Numbered from the stretch's first letter, positions 51,192 through 60,415 are shown. The stretch is 64,000 nucleotides of DNA from Tardiphaga sp. (GCA_030147505.1 JASBVG010000111.1:46204-110203), one strand, 5' to 3'. A program made the numbers and translations. Notes: generated from the sequence alone by a model not told the origin.

Positions 51192-51932
51192 ATGAGCAAC
51201 GACATCCTCCACGTCCAGAACCTCGTCGGCGGCTACGGCAAGATGACGATCCTCAACGGAACGACATTCTCCGTGCCGGCGGGATCGATCACCACCGTGA
51301 TCGGGCCGAACGGCGCCGGAAAATCCACGGTGTTCAAGGCGATCTTCGGCCTGCTGAAGCTGCGCGAAGGCAAGATCACTTTCAAGGGCCGTGACGTCAC
51401 CGGCCTCAGCCAGCGCGCATTGCTGTCCGCCGGCATCTGCTATGTGCCGCAAGGCCGCAACATTTTTCCTGAACTGTCGGTGCGCCACAATATCGAGCTC
51501 GGCGCCGTCGCCGCCGGCCGCGACATCACCGATCTGCCGGCGCGCATCGAATCCGCCCTCGACAAATTTCCGGTACTGCGCACGAAAGCGACGCAGCAGG
51601 CCTCCACCCTTTCCGGCGGCGAGCAGAAGCAGCTCGAAATCGCCCGCGGCCTGCTGCTCAATCCGCAACTGGTGTTGATCGACGAGCCTTCCATCGGCCT
51701 GTCGCCGCTGATGGTGCAGCAAACGTTCAACATCCTGAAGGAGCTGCGCGACAAGGGCGTCTCCATTCTGATGATCGAGCAGAACGCCCGCTCGGCACTA
51801 GAGATATCCGATTTCGGCATCGTGCTCGAACTCGGCCAGACCCGCCTGATGGACCGCGCCGACAAGGTGCTGAACGATCCCCGCATCGGGCAGTTGTTCC
51901 TCGGCGGCGCCATGGAAGAGACGACAGCCTAG
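51192..51932 (+). CDS. Branched-chain-type ABC transporter ATP-binding protein (LivF family)
   Basis: 246 residues, AGGAG site before the ATG. Walker A GPNGAGKST, signature LSGGEQKQLEIARGLLLNPQLVLIDEPSIGLSP, and His/Gln switch in MIEQNARSALEI (LivF proteins have Gln in place of His here). It is the second ATPase of the importer. The neighbouring quiC-like gene starts 48 bases downstream. Confidence 0.94.
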   Translation: MSNDILHVQNLVGGYGKMTILNGTTFSVPAGSITTVIGPNGAGKSTVFKAIFGLLKLREGKITFKGRDVTGLSQRALLSAGICYVPQGRNIFPELSVRHNIELGAVAAGRDITDLPARIESALDKFPVLRTKATQQASTLSGGEQKQLEIARGLLLNPQLVLIDEPSIGLSPLMVQQTFNILKELRDKGVSILMIEQNARSALEISDFGIVLELGQTRLMDRADKVLNDPRIGQLFLGGAMEETTA

Positions 51933-51980
51933 CTGACTTGGTGCAGGCGGCAGCATAGCTGCCATGGAGGAGACGGCAGC

Positions 51981-53837
51981 ATGAATGCACGCTCGATCGC
52001 GACGGTCTCGCTCTCCGGCACGCTGGATGAAAAGCTGCGCGCAATCGCCGCGGCAGGATTCGAAGAGGTCGAGATATTCGAGGCTGACCTGCTCTCCTTC
52101 AATGGCTCGCCCCGCGATGTCAGCGATCTCTGCGGCGAACTAAACCTGAAGATCTGCGCTTTCCAGCCGTTCCGCGATTTCGAGGGCATGCCGGAGCCGC
52201 AGCGTAGCCGAAACTTTGCGCGCGCCGAACGCAAGTTCGCGCTGATGCACGAGCTGCGCACCGATCTGATGCTGATCTGCAGCAATATCTCGCCCGCCTC
52301 GCTCGGCGGCATCGACCGCGCGGCCGCCGATTTCCGCGAACTCGGCGATCTCGCCGCCACGCACCATATCAAGGTCGGTTACGAGGCCCTCGCCTGGGGT
52401 GCGCATGTCAATGACTATCGCGATGCCTGGGAAATCGTGCGCCGCGCCGATCATAAAAATATCGGCGTCATTCTCGACAGTTTTCACGCGCTGGCGCCGG
52501 GCTTCCCGACCGGCCCCATCGCCTCGATCCCCGCCGACAAGATCTTCCTCGTGCAGCTTGCCGACGCGCCGAAGCTGGGCCTCGACGTGTTGTCATGGAG
52601 TCGGCATTTCCGTTGCTTCCCGGGCCAGGGCGACCTGCCCGTCGTCAGGTTCATGGAAGCCGTGCAGGCCGCCGGCTATCGCGGCCCGTGGTCGCTCGAG
52701 ATCTTCAACGACCAGTTCCGCGCCGGCTCCGCCGTGCGCACCGCGACCGATGGATTGCGGTCGCTGATCCTCCTGCAGGATCAGCTCGCGCAGGCGCCCG
52801 AGGCGCTGGCGCCGAAATCGCAGACCCTCGGCACCGGCTTTATCGAATTCGCCGTCAACGAGACCAAGGCCGCCGAGCTGTCGCGATGGCTGGCCCAGCT
52901 CGGCTTCCGCAAGACCGGCGTCCATCGCAGCAAGAACGTGGAGCGCTGGTCGCAGGGATCGATCGACCTCGTGGTCAACAGCGAGCCCGACGGCTTTGCG
53001 CATTCGCACTACGTCACCCACGGCGCCGGCGTCTGCGCGATCGCGCTTGATGTCGGCAACGCGAAGCAGGCCATGGCCCGCGCCGAAACATTGCAGGCAC
53101 GCACCTTCTATCAGCCGGTCGGCCCCGGCGAACTCGAAATCCCCGCCATCCACGGCGTCGGAGGCAGCCTGCTCTATTTCCTCGATGAAGCCGGCAACAA
53201 CTGGGGCACCGACTTCGCGCCTGTTGCTAGCGATGCAGGTGCGGATCATCTCGTCGGCGTGGATCACATCTCGCAATCGATGCCCTATGACGAGATGCTG
53301 TCGTGGCTGCTGTTCTACACCGGCATTCTCGACCTGCAGCGCCTGCCAGGCATGGAGGTGCCCGATCCCGTCGGACTCGTGCAGAGCCAGGCGCTGATCG
53401 CGCCGAACCAGTCGCTCCGCATCGTGCTCAACGGCTCGTCCGCGACCCGCACGCTGTCGAACCGTTTCATCTCGGAATTCTTCGGCTCCGGCGTGCAGCA
53501 CATTGCCTTCGCCTGTGACGATATCTTCAAGACCGTCGCCGCCATGCGCACCCGCGGCGCCACCTTCCTGCGCATCCCCGACAACTACTATGACGATGTC
53601 GAAGCCAAATACGGCCTCGATGCCGACCTCATGACGACGCTGCGCGACAACCAGATCCTCTATGATCGCGAAGGCGACGGTGAGTTCTTTCAGACCTACA
53701 CACACGTCTTCGACGAACGCTTCTTCTTCGAGATCGTGGAGCGCAGGAACTATCAGGGCTTTGGTGCGCCGAATGCGGGCATCAGGCTGGCAGCTCAGGC
53801 ACGCGAAGCGCGGCCGGTGTCTGTGCCAAGGGTGTAG
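51981..53837 (+). CDS. quiC: Bifunctional-architecture 3-dehydroshikimate dehydratase (QuiC1-like): sugar-isomerase domain + HPPD-like domain
   Basis: 618 residues. The N-terminal TIM-barrel (about 1-275) has the metal-site residues of this dehydratase family: Glu in VGYEALAWG, Asp in VILDSFHAL, Gln in FLVQLADAP and Glu in WSLEIFND. The C-terminal half (about 285-605) is a 4-hydroxyphenylpyruvate-dioxygenase-like domain with His in VDHISQSM, His in VQHIAFA and Glu in FFEIVERR. The same two-part structure is known for QuiC1 of Pseudomonas, which converts 3-dehydroshikimate to protocatechuate. It closes the operon and is followed by a palindromic repeat. Confidence 0.88.
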   Translation: MNARSIATVSLSGTLDEKLRAIAAAGFEEVEIFEADLLSFNGSPRDVSDLCGELNLKICAFQPFRDFEGMPEPQRSRNFARAERKFALMHELRTDLMLICSNISPASLGGIDRAAADFRELGDLAATHHIKVGYEALAWGAHVNDYRDAWEIVRRADHKNIGVILDSFHALAPGFPTGPIASIPADKIFLVQLADAPKLGLDVLSWSRHFRCFPGQGDLPVVRFMEAVQAAGYRGPWSLEIFNDQFRAGSAVRTATDGLRSLILLQDQLAQAPEALAPKSQTLGTGFIEFAVNETKAAELSRWLAQLGFRKTGVHRSKNVERWSQGSIDLVVNSEPDGFAHSHYVTHGAGVCAIALDVGNAKQAMARAETLQARTFYQPVGPGELEIPAIHGVGGSLLYFLDEAGNNWGTDFAPVASDAGADHLVGVDHISQSMPYDEMLSWLLFYTGILDLQRLPGMEVPDPVGLVQSQALIAPNQSLRIVLNGSSATRTLSNRFISEFFGSGVQHIAFACDDIFKTVAAMRTRGATFLRIPDNYYDDVEAKYGLDADLMTTLRDNQILYDREGDGEFFQTYTHVFDERFFFEIVERRNYQGFGAPNAGIRLAAQAREARPVSVPRV

Positions 53838-53875
53838 ATATTCGCAGTGCGCGATCTGGCCTCTGCTCTCTCCCA

Positions 53876-53969
53876 CGTCATTGCCGGGCTTGACCCGGCA
53901 ATCCATCTTTGCACCACTCGCCAGCGCGCGCGGCCAAGACAGGTACGCGGGTCAAGCCCGCGTATGACG
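53876..53969. repeat. REP-like palindromic repeat after quiC
   Basis: CGTCATTGCCGGGCTTGACC at the left and GGGTCAAGCCCGCGTATGACG at the right form a large imperfect palindrome; each end is itself a stem (GCCGGG-CTTGA-CCCGGC; GCGGGT-CAAG-CCCGC). It lies between convergent genes and probably helps termination. Confidence 0.8.
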
Positions 53970-53985
53970 ACTGAGAATATGGCAG

Positions 53986-54351
53986 CTACTTCGGCCGCAC
54001 GCTCTGATCCCCGCCTGGACTTCCCGGCGGCGGGATCACTGGCGTATTGCTGTTGTCCGACTTCGGCGCGGGTGCGCGCATGGCCGGATCCACATTGCTC
54101 GGCGGACACAGCACGCCATCCGAACGCGCCAGCTTGTCGCCGAGATGTTCCGAGCTCTTTCCGGTCGTATCCGCCGTGATATTGCCCTGTGCATTCGTCT
54201 GGGTCGGCGTGCAGTTGGCATTGGGGCGACCTGCCGCGGGCGGCGCGGTCTGCGCCGGAGGCGTTGCAGGCGTCGGGGGCGCCTGCGCAAAGGCTGCGCC
54301 GGAACCGGCGATGATCAGGCCTGCGATGAGAAGCGTGTGATGATTTCTCAT
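53986..54351 (-). CDS. Small secreted proline-rich protein
   Basis: 121 residues. Signal peptide (TLLIAGLIIAGSGAAFAQ), then a Pro/Ala/Thr-rich mature part with two cysteines (NANCTPTQ, GVLCPPSN) and a C-terminus rich in Pro/Gly/Asp. This looks like the small extracellular proteins common in Bradyrhizobium, whose function is unknown. No signs of a domain. Confidence 0.65.
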   Translation of the reverse strand: MRNHHTLLIAGLIIAGSGAAFAQAPPTPATPPAQTAPPAAGRPNANCTPTQTNAQGNITADTTGKSSEHLGDKLARSDGVLCPPSNVDPAMRAPAPKSDNSNTPVIPPPGSPGGDQSVRPK

Positions 54352-54453
54352 GTAAGGGAAACAGCCGGCACCGCCGGATGTTCCGAGAAAACAGTGCCGA
54401 AGCCGATGGCTTCCCGCCCCGGAGCGAAGCGAATGGGGAGGAAGAAGCGAGGA

Positions 54454-55092
54454 TCAGCCCTTCACATACCGGATCAGCGAGAAGTGCCCCATCGGCGCCA
54501 TCGGACGGCGCTCGGCGAGCGATACGCCGCCATGGCCCTTGGCCCAGTTCACCAGCCGCGCCCACGGGAATTCCGGACGCCAGCCAAGGCGGCGGGCCAG
54601 CGGCGCGAAGGCCAGTTCGAACAATTTGCGCGGGCCGCTTTCGGCGCCGATGTGATTGACGAGGATGAGCTCGCCGCCCGGCTTCAGCACGCGGATGAAA
54701 TCATCCAGCGTCGCTTCCGGATCCGGCACTGCCGTGATCACATATTGCGCCACCACGGCATCGAAATGATTGTCGGGGAATGCGAGGTGCTTCGCATCCA
54801 TCACCGCCAGCGTCTCGACATTGGTGAGATTGTGCTTGCGCACGCGTTCATGGGCGCGGCGGAGCATCGGCTCGGAAATATCGACGCCGCAGATTTTTGT
54901 GGTCCGGGCATAATCGAGCAGCGACAGGCCGGTGCCGATGCCGACATCGAGCACCCGGCCGCCAATGCGATCGGCTTCGGCGATGGTCGAGCGACGACCT
55001 TCATCGAACACCTTGCCGAACACCATGTCGTAGATCGGCGCCCAGCGCCCGTAAGCCTTCGCGACCCCCGCGCGGTCGATATCGCCAGCCAT
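54454..55092 (-). CDS. Class I SAM-dependent methyltransferase, PmtA/UbiE-like
   Basis: 212 residues. YGRWAPIYDMVFGKVFDEGRR, SAM motif VLDVGIGTGLSLLDYA, AVVAQYVITAVPDPEATLDDFIRVLKPGGELILVNH. The RWAPIYDxVF N-terminus is typical of Rhodobacter-type phosphatidylethanolamine N-methyltransferases and of UbiE-like proteins. PmtA function (phosphatidylcholine synthesis) is plausible but not proven. It lies 18 bases downstream of mnmA on the same strand. Confidence 0.8.
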   Translation of the reverse strand: MAGDIDRAGVAKAYGRWAPIYDMVFGKVFDEGRRSTIAEADRIGGRVLDVGIGTGLSLLDYARTTKICGVDISEPMLRRAHERVRKHNLTNVETLAVMDAKHLAFPDNHFDAVVAQYVITAVPDPEATLDDFIRVLKPGGELILVNHIGAESGPRKLFELAFAPLARRLGWRPEFPWARLVNWAKGHGGVSLAERRPMAPMGHFSLIRYVKG

Positions 55093-55110
55093 GCCCCTGC
55101 CCTGAAACTC

Positions 55111-56307
55111 CTAGACGCGCATCGCTGCGACGTCGGGGACATTAGCATTGCGATTGGCCGCGCCTAAAGCGCTTTTCGCCGCAGCACTCTTGATGAAGCC
55201 GCCGCCGAGCACGCGGGCCTGCCCGCTCTGCGCGTCATAGAACACGCAGGCCTGCCCCGGCGAGACGCCCTCCTCGCCGCCGGCGAGTTCGACCTCGTAA
55301 GCGCCGTCCACCTTGCGCAGCCATGCCGGCTGCGGCGGACGCGTCGAGCGCACGCGGACGAAGATTTCGAGCCCGCTGCCGATGGCGGTGTCGATATGGC
55401 CGCCGCCGATCCAATTGACGTCGCGGAGCGCGATCTTGTGCATGCGCAGCGCCTCGCGCGGGCCGACGACCACGCGGCGCGTCACCGCATCGAGACGGAT
55501 CACATAGAGCGGCGCCGACGATGCGATGCCGAGGCCGCGGCGTTGGCCGACGGTGAAATGCGCGATGCCGTGATGGCGGCCGATCACGTGACCATCGGTA
55601 TCGACGATGTCGCCGGGCTCCATGGCATTGGGCTTCAGCTTCTCGACGATGTCGGTGTAGCGGCCGGTCGGCACGAAGCAGATGTCCTGGCTGTCCTGCT
55701 TGTCGGCGACCGACAGCCCGAACTGCCGCGCCAGCTCGCGCGTCTGCAGCTTGCTCATGTCGCCGAGCGGGAAGCGGAGATAGTTGAGCTGCTCCTGCGT
55801 GGTGGCGAAAAGAAAGTAGCTCTGGTCGCGATCGCTATCCGCCGCGCAGACCATGCTGCGCGAACCGTCGCCGAGATGGCGCGACGCTACATAATGCCCC
55901 GTCGCCAAAGCCTGGGCACCCAGCTCGCGCGCGGTGGCGAGCAGATCCTTGAATTTCACCGAGCGATTGCATTCGATACACGGCACCGGCGTTTCGCCAA
56001 GCGCGTAGCTCGCGGCGAAATTGTCGATCACCTGCTCGCGAAACCTGGATTCATAGTCCAGCACGTAATGCGGAATCCCGATCCGCTCCGCCACATCGCG
56101 TGCGTCGTGAATGTCGCGCCCGGCACAGCACGCGCCCTTGCGATGCATCGCGGCGCCGTGGTCGTAAAGCTGCAGGGTGATGCCGACGACGTCATAGCCC
56201 TGCGACTTCAACAGCGCAGCTGTGGCCGACGAGTCGACCCCGCCGGACATGGCGACGACGACACGGGTGTCCTCCGGACGACCTTCCAGATCGAGACTGT
56301 TGAGCAT
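55111..56307 (-). CDS. mnmA: tRNA-specific 2-thiouridylase
   Basis: 398 residues. PP-loop VVAMSGGVDSSATAALL at the N-terminus; catalytic cysteines in TPVPCIECN and SQDICFVPTG; the GIAHFTVGQRRGLGIA and SPGQACVFYD segments are family-specific. It puts the 2-thio group on wobble U34 of Lys, Glu and Gln tRNAs. Divergent from fliK. Confidence 0.96.
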   Translation of the reverse strand: MLNSLDLEGRPEDTRVVVAMSGGVDSSATAALLKSQGYDVVGITLQLYDHGAAMHRKGACCAGRDIHDARDVAERIGIPHYVLDYESRFREQVIDNFAASYALGETPVPCIECNRSVKFKDLLATARELGAQALATGHYVASRHLGDGSRSMVCAADSDRDQSYFLFATTQEQLNYLRFPLGDMSKLQTRELARQFGLSVADKQDSQDICFVPTGRYTDIVEKLKPNAMEPGDIVDTDGHVIGRHHGIAHFTVGQRRGLGIASSAPLYVIRLDAVTRRVVVGPREALRMHKIALRDVNWIGGGHIDTAIGSGLEIFVRVRSTRPPQPAWLRKVDGAYEVELAGGEEGVSPGQACVFYDAQSGQARVLGGGFIKSAAAKSALGAANRNANVPDVAAMRV

Positions 56308-56629
56308 GGTTCAAGGCCATGAGCTGTGATCGCCGCGGAAAAAGCCCGTTGCGATCGGGAAAACATGAGGCAATCCCGGAACTTACAGAGGTCCGACGAT
56401 GGCTGGGATAGTGTACTTTAATATAGGTGGCCTTGACCTCAATCAATCGCGGCGGACCCGATGCGAACGGCAAATCTTGCCGCCGGGCAGAAACGGAGTG
56501 GCAATCCGGTCTTGCAGACCAGCATCTCCATCCACTTAACCCATTGAAATGTATCATATTCATATCTCGGCACACCACTGGCCCGGTCCTTGCTGAAAGA
56601 GGGCTGGAACCGTTCTCGAAAGGCCGCCC
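56308..56629. other. Divergent intergenic region between mnmA and fliK
   Basis: 322 bases, no gene seen. It contains the sigma-54 promoter for fliK at 56579-56594. TTTAATATAGG near 56417-56427 is A/T-rich and promoter-like. The mnmA promoter should lie toward the left end. Confidence 0.5.
56579..56594 (+). promoter_or_regulatory. Sigma-54 promoter of fliK-flgD
   Basis: TGGCCCGGTCCTTGCT fits TGGCACG-N4-TTGCW at all but one of its specified bases, with GG (-24) and GC (-12) 12 bases apart. Transcription would start near 56605, about 25 bases before the GTG of fliK. Sigma-54 is used for flagellar hook and basal-body genes in alphaproteobacteria with CtrA/FlbD regulation. Confidence 0.8.
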
Positions 56630-58141
56630 GTGGTTAGCGTCTCGTCCGATATCGCCTCGAACCTCTCGCTGCAGCCGTCTGCACGCGGCAAATCCACGCG
56701 CGACGAGACATCGTCCCTGTCGGATCACTTCGGTTCGCTGGTCGAACAAACGACCTCGACCACGGAAGCCGCGCCTTCCCCGGCCGCCCGCCCCGACGTC
56801 CCGGCGCCGCCTCGGCGCGACGAGCGCCCGGTGGCAGACCGCCCGAAAGCTGCCGACCGCCGCGATGACCGCGCCGCATCGTCGCCGCAAGACCGCCGCA
56901 CCGATGCCGCAACGGACAAGCCGCAAACCGACAAAACCGCGCGCAGTGACGACAAACCGGCCAAGGCAGGTCAACCCGCTGATTCAAAAGCGGATTCCAC
57001 CGACGGCCACAAGGATGCCACAAGCGACGACGCAACCGCCGACGGCACCGATGCCGAGGTTACCGCGCAGCCGGTGACACTCGAAATGGTGCCAGTCGCC
57101 GTTGCGACATCCAACCCACCGGCCACCGACGCGACCGCTGTTTCCGGCGCAACGCCGGACACCGCCGGCAGCGCGCAACCGCTCGCCATCGCCGCTGCCG
57201 CAGCGCTGAAAGCGAAGCTCGATGCCGGCGAAGTCGCTGCCCCCGAGACCAACGCGTTGCCGACCGAGGTGCCCGCCGAAGCCGAAGCAACTTTCGCCGC
57301 GATGATCGCAGGCGCGACGGCCGCTGGCACCAAAGGCGAAAAGAAAGCCGCCGGCAGCGACACTGCGAAGACCGCGCCATCAACCGGCGAAGCAAAACCG
57401 GAAAGCAAGACAGACACATCGACGCTCGCCACGCCGACCGACACGACAGTCGCGCCGAAGCCAGCAGCTGACGCAAAAACAGATCAGCCAGCAGCCGAGG
57501 CACAAAAGCCCGATGCCAACGCAGTGGTGAACACCGATGCGAAGCCGGCGGCGGAGCAAAACCGCACGCATCGCGCCGAGCAGGCCCCGCAAACAGCTTC
57601 GCTCGATCAGGCTGCACCGACAAGCACACCGCTGCCGCAGCCCACGCATCAACAGGCAACGAACAACGTCGCCGCCGCCCAGCAGCTCGCGCCGCAAGTC
57701 GCCGCCAATCCGCCGGTGCCGCTGTCGGGTGTCGCCGTCGAGATCGCCCAGTCTGCAAAGGCCGGCAAGACTTCGTTCGACATCCGTCTCGATCCCGCCG
57801 AGCTCGGCCGCATCGATGTCCGTCTCGAAGTGGACAAGCACGGCAATGTCACCTCGCATCTCACGGTCGAGAAGCCGGAGACGCTGACCATGCTGCGCCA
57901 GGATGCGCCGCAATTGCAGCGCGCGCTCGAACAGGCCGGCCTCAAGACCAATGACAGCGGCCTGCAGTTCTCGCTGCGCGACCAGTCTCCGCAGCAGCAA
58001 CAGCAGCAGAATGGCGATCAGTCCGGTCGCCACATGCACCGGCTGACCATCAATGACGACGACACTGTCACCGTGGCCCCTGCAGCACGCGGCTATGGCC
58101 GCATGTATGGCGCCAATGGCGGCGTCGATATCAGTATCTGA
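56630..58141 (+). CDS. fliK: Flagellar hook-length control protein FliK
   Basis: 503 residues from a GTG with AAGG upstream. The first 350 residues are low-complexity Ala/Asp/Pro/Thr/Lys, as expected for the molecular ruler. The C-terminal domain (about 360-460) has the Flg_hook signature: VAVEIAQSAKAGKTSFDIRLDPAELGRIDVRLEVDKHGNVTSHLTVEKPETLTMLRQDAPQLQRALEQAGL. FliK sets hook length and switches export specificity. A Gln run (QQQQQQ) follows. It is 10 bases upstream of flgD. Confidence 0.92.
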   Translation: MVSVSSDIASNLSLQPSARGKSTRDETSSLSDHFGSLVEQTTSTTEAAPSPAARPDVPAPPRRDERPVADRPKAADRRDDRAASSPQDRRTDAATDKPQTDKTARSDDKPAKAGQPADSKADSTDGHKDATSDDATADGTDAEVTAQPVTLEMVPVAVATSNPPATDATAVSGATPDTAGSAQPLAIAAAAALKAKLDAGEVAAPETNALPTEVPAEAEATFAAMIAGATAAGTKGEKKAAGSDTAKTAPSTGEAKPESKTDTSTLATPTDTTVAPKPAADAKTDQPAAEAQKPDANAVVNTDAKPAAEQNRTHRAEQAPQTASLDQAAPTSTPLPQPTHQQATNNVAAAQQLAPQVAANPPVPLSGVAVEIAQSAKAGKTSFDIRLDPAELGRIDVRLEVDKHGNVTSHLTVEKPETLTMLRQDAPQLQRALEQAGLKTNDSGLQFSLRDQSPQQQQQQNGDQSGRHMHRLTINDDDTVTVAPAARGYGRMYGANGGVDISI

Positions 58142-58151
58142 GGAGTGACCC

Positions 58152-58886
58152 ATGGCAATTGATGCGACCATTGCTAACCCTGTCGTCTCCGGCACCTCGA
58201 CGAATACGAGCTCGAATTCGAGTCCCAATTCGAGCGCCACAACGGGCATCGCGGATAATTTCCAGACCTTTCTGACGCTGCTCACCACGCAGCTTCAGAA
58301 CCAGAACCCGCTCGACCCGCTCGATACCAACCAGTTCACGCAGCAACTCGTGCAGTTCGCCCAGGTCGAGCAGCAGTTGAAGTCGAACGATCAGTTGAAG
58401 TCGCTGGTCGAGATGGAGAAGGCCACGCAGGCGACGCAGGCGCTGGTCTATGTCGGTAACAATGTCGCCGTCGACGGCTCGACCGCGCAGTTCAAGACCT
58501 CAGCGACGTGGAACCTGCTTGCCGACAAGGATACGACAGCACAGATCAGCATCACCAACGCCGCCGGCAGCGTCGTCTATTCCGGCAACTACTCGATCAA
58601 ACAGGGCAATGCGAGCTTTGTCTGGGACGGCAAGGGCAATGATGGTGTGCAATATCCGGAGGGGTCCTACACGCTGACGGCAACCGGCAAGGACAACAAC
58701 GGCAAGGACGTCGCGATCTCGACGGAAGTGCAGGGCATCGTGGATTCCGTCGATCTCTCGGCAAGTCCGGCGCTGCTGTCGATCAATGGCGGCAACTACA
58801 CGGTGGACAAGATCAAGCGCGTGGTGCGCCCGACGTCGACGACACCGCCATCGACGCCCTCGACACAAACCGACGAGACGAGCTGA
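58152..58886 (+). CDS. flgD: Flagellar hook assembly (capping) protein FlgD
   Basis: 244 residues. The N-terminal FlgD motif NFQTFLTLLTTQLQNQNPLDPLDTNQFTQQLVQFAQVEQQLK is unmistakable, followed by the tandem beta domains (VSVxITNAAGSVV, GKGNDGVQYPEGSYTLTATG). It caps the growing hook. It is transcribed with fliK, as in many alphaproteobacteria. A Thr/Ser/Pro tail ends the protein. Confidence 0.95.
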   Translation: MAIDATIANPVVSGTSTNTSSNSSPNSSATTGIADNFQTFLTLLTTQLQNQNPLDPLDTNQFTQQLVQFAQVEQQLKSNDQLKSLVEMEKATQATQALVYVGNNVAVDGSTAQFKTSATWNLLADKDTTAQISITNAAGSVVYSGNYSIKQGNASFVWDGKGNDGVQYPEGSYTLTATGKDNNGKDVAISTEVQGIVDSVDLSASPALLSINGGNYTVDKIKRVVRPTSTTPPSTPSTQTDETS

Positions 58887-59070
58887 CGCCGTATCCGATT
58901 GACATTCCGAGCAGCGCAAGACACACTTTTAGCAGGTCGATACAACCCGCCGCTTGCGCCCTCACGGGATGGTGAATGTATCAAGGCGTCCCGCGCATCC
59001 TTTGTCACGGCGGACTGACTCAGTAACGCAAGCATCTGGTCTCTGACGTTCGCCTATCAGGGGATCCAGA

Positions 59071-59898
59071 ATGCGTGACTTCCGCGACGCTAAAGCCATG
59101 GCGCAAACGCTGCGCGATGCCATCAAGTCGAAAGCAACCATCAGCCAAAGCGAGAGTCTGGAGCTGATTGCCAAAATCCTTGGCTTTCAGAACTGGAATG
59201 TTCTGGCTGCGACGATTCAATCGGCCGATCCCTCGTCGCGCATCATCAGCCAAGCGACCAGCTCGCCCGATCGGCAGGAGATTCAAGTCGATGCCGCGAC
59301 CCTCGATCGCTATGTCGGCTTCTACGAGCTCGACGGGCAAGGCGTCATGACGATCACGCGCGAGGGCGGGCAGCTCGTGTCACGGCTGTCAGGTCAGCGC
59401 AGCGTGCCACTGTTTGCCGAGAGCATCACGAGGTTTTTTGCCAAGGTGGTGGATGCTCAAATCAGCTTCGCCATGGACGCGTCTGGCACGGCGACATCGC
59501 TGACGGTGCATCAGAACGGCGTGGACGTGCCAATGAAGCGCATCGATGCGACAGAAGCGCAAAGGATCGAGGACTTCGCCGCCAGGAAACTGAACGATGG
59601 TTTGCCGAGTTCCGGAACAGAGCCCGCATTGCGACGCCTCATCGAGGGCCTCAGGACGGGCCAACCCAACTACAACGAAATGGTCCCAGCTCTTGCCAAA
59701 GCGACGCGGCAACAACTGTCCAAATTGCATGCTGACGTGATCGAAGCGGGAGCGATCCGATCAATCGACTTTCTCGGTGTTGGTAACCTCGGTGTGGACG
59801 TCTATGGCGTTCAACACGAGAACAGACTGTTCCATTGGCGGATCGGCTTGAATTCGCACGGGGCCATTTCCACAGCCTGGGGTAGTCCGGAACTTTAG
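59071..59898 (+). CDS. Glyoxalase-superfamily-type N-terminal domain protein with DUF3471-like domain
   Basis: 275 residues. The N-terminus MRDFRDAKAMAQTLRDAIKSKATISQSESLELIAKILGFQNWNVLAA is a domain widespread in alphaproteobacteria and often labelled glyoxalase superfamily. It is followed by a DUF3471-like beta region (LDRYVGFYELDGQGVMTITREGGQLVSRLSG). No signal peptide. It has no flagellar link, yet lies between flgD and sciP with 184 and 241 base gaps, so it looks like an insertion. Function unknown. Confidence 0.65.
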   Translation: MRDFRDAKAMAQTLRDAIKSKATISQSESLELIAKILGFQNWNVLAATIQSADPSSRIISQATSSPDRQEIQVDAATLDRYVGFYELDGQGVMTITREGGQLVSRLSGQRSVPLFAESITRFFAKVVDAQISFAMDASGTATSLTVHQNGVDVPMKRIDATEAQRIEDFAARKLNDGLPSSGTEPALRRLIEGLRTGQPNYNEMVPALAKATRQQLSKLHADVIEAGAIRSIDFLGVGNLGVDVYGVQHENRLFHWRIGLNSHGAISTAWGSPEL

Positions 59899-60139
59899 GC
59901 CTCGGTTTTCGGACTCCGCGAAGGGCGAGCGCGCAGGCTGGACGGTTGTGCCGTGTCCATCTTGCGGCACGGGCCCAAGGATAAGCAGCGTGAGGCGCGT
60001 ATCGTGCACCTTTCCAAATCGTCAACAAACCCTTTCACAAAGTCTATTCGCATTGGAGTTGTGCGATTAGGCATATTTTAAGCCGGGGGGCGTAGATTGT
60101 TTCAGTGAGTTCAGTGGTTAAGAGTAGTGTGAGTAAGCC
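59899..60139. other. Intergenic region before sciP
   Basis: 241 bases. TTGTGC with CATATTTTAAG nearby (about 60058-60081) is promoter-like; a G-run (GGGGGG near 60085) is notable. No gene seen. Confidence 0.4.
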
Positions 60140-60415
60140 ATGACAGAACCCCATCGCCCGAGGGTCAAATACGTCATCGGGCCTGACGGCAGCCCATTAA
60201 CAATTGCCGATCTGCCCGCGCCGGGAACCAAGCGCTGGGTGATCCGCCGCAAGGCCGAAGTCGTGGCCGCCGTCCGCGGTGGCCTTCTCTCTCTGGAAGA
60301 AGCCTGCAGCCGCTACACGCTGACCGTGGACGAGTTCCTGTCCTGGCAGTTCTCCATCGACCAGCACGGTCTGGCCGGACTGCGCACCACCCGCATCCAG
60401 CAGTATCGTCAGTAA
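60140..60415 (+). CDS. sciP: CtrA inhibitor SciP (DUF1153)
   Basis: 91 residues. VKYVIGPDGSPLTIADLPAPGTKRWVIRRKAEVVAAVRGGLLSLEEACSRYTLTVDEFLSWQ is nearly the whole conserved DUF1153/SciP sequence. In Caulobacter SciP blocks CtrA from activating transcription, thereby timing flagellar and division genes. Its place between flgD and fliF is conserved in this order and fits flagellar timing. A strong terminator follows. Confidence 0.95.
   Translation: MTEPHRPRVKYVIGPDGSPLTIADLPAPGTKRWVIRRKAEVVAAVRGGLLSLEEACSRYTLTVDEFLSWQFSIDQHGLAGLRTTRIQQYRQ

Noticed and set aside
48282..53969. Palindromic repeats considered as CRISPR or insertion-sequence ends
   Set aside because: Too few, irregularly spaced and internally palindromic; no transposase or cas gene nearby. 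They fit REP-type intergenic repeats.
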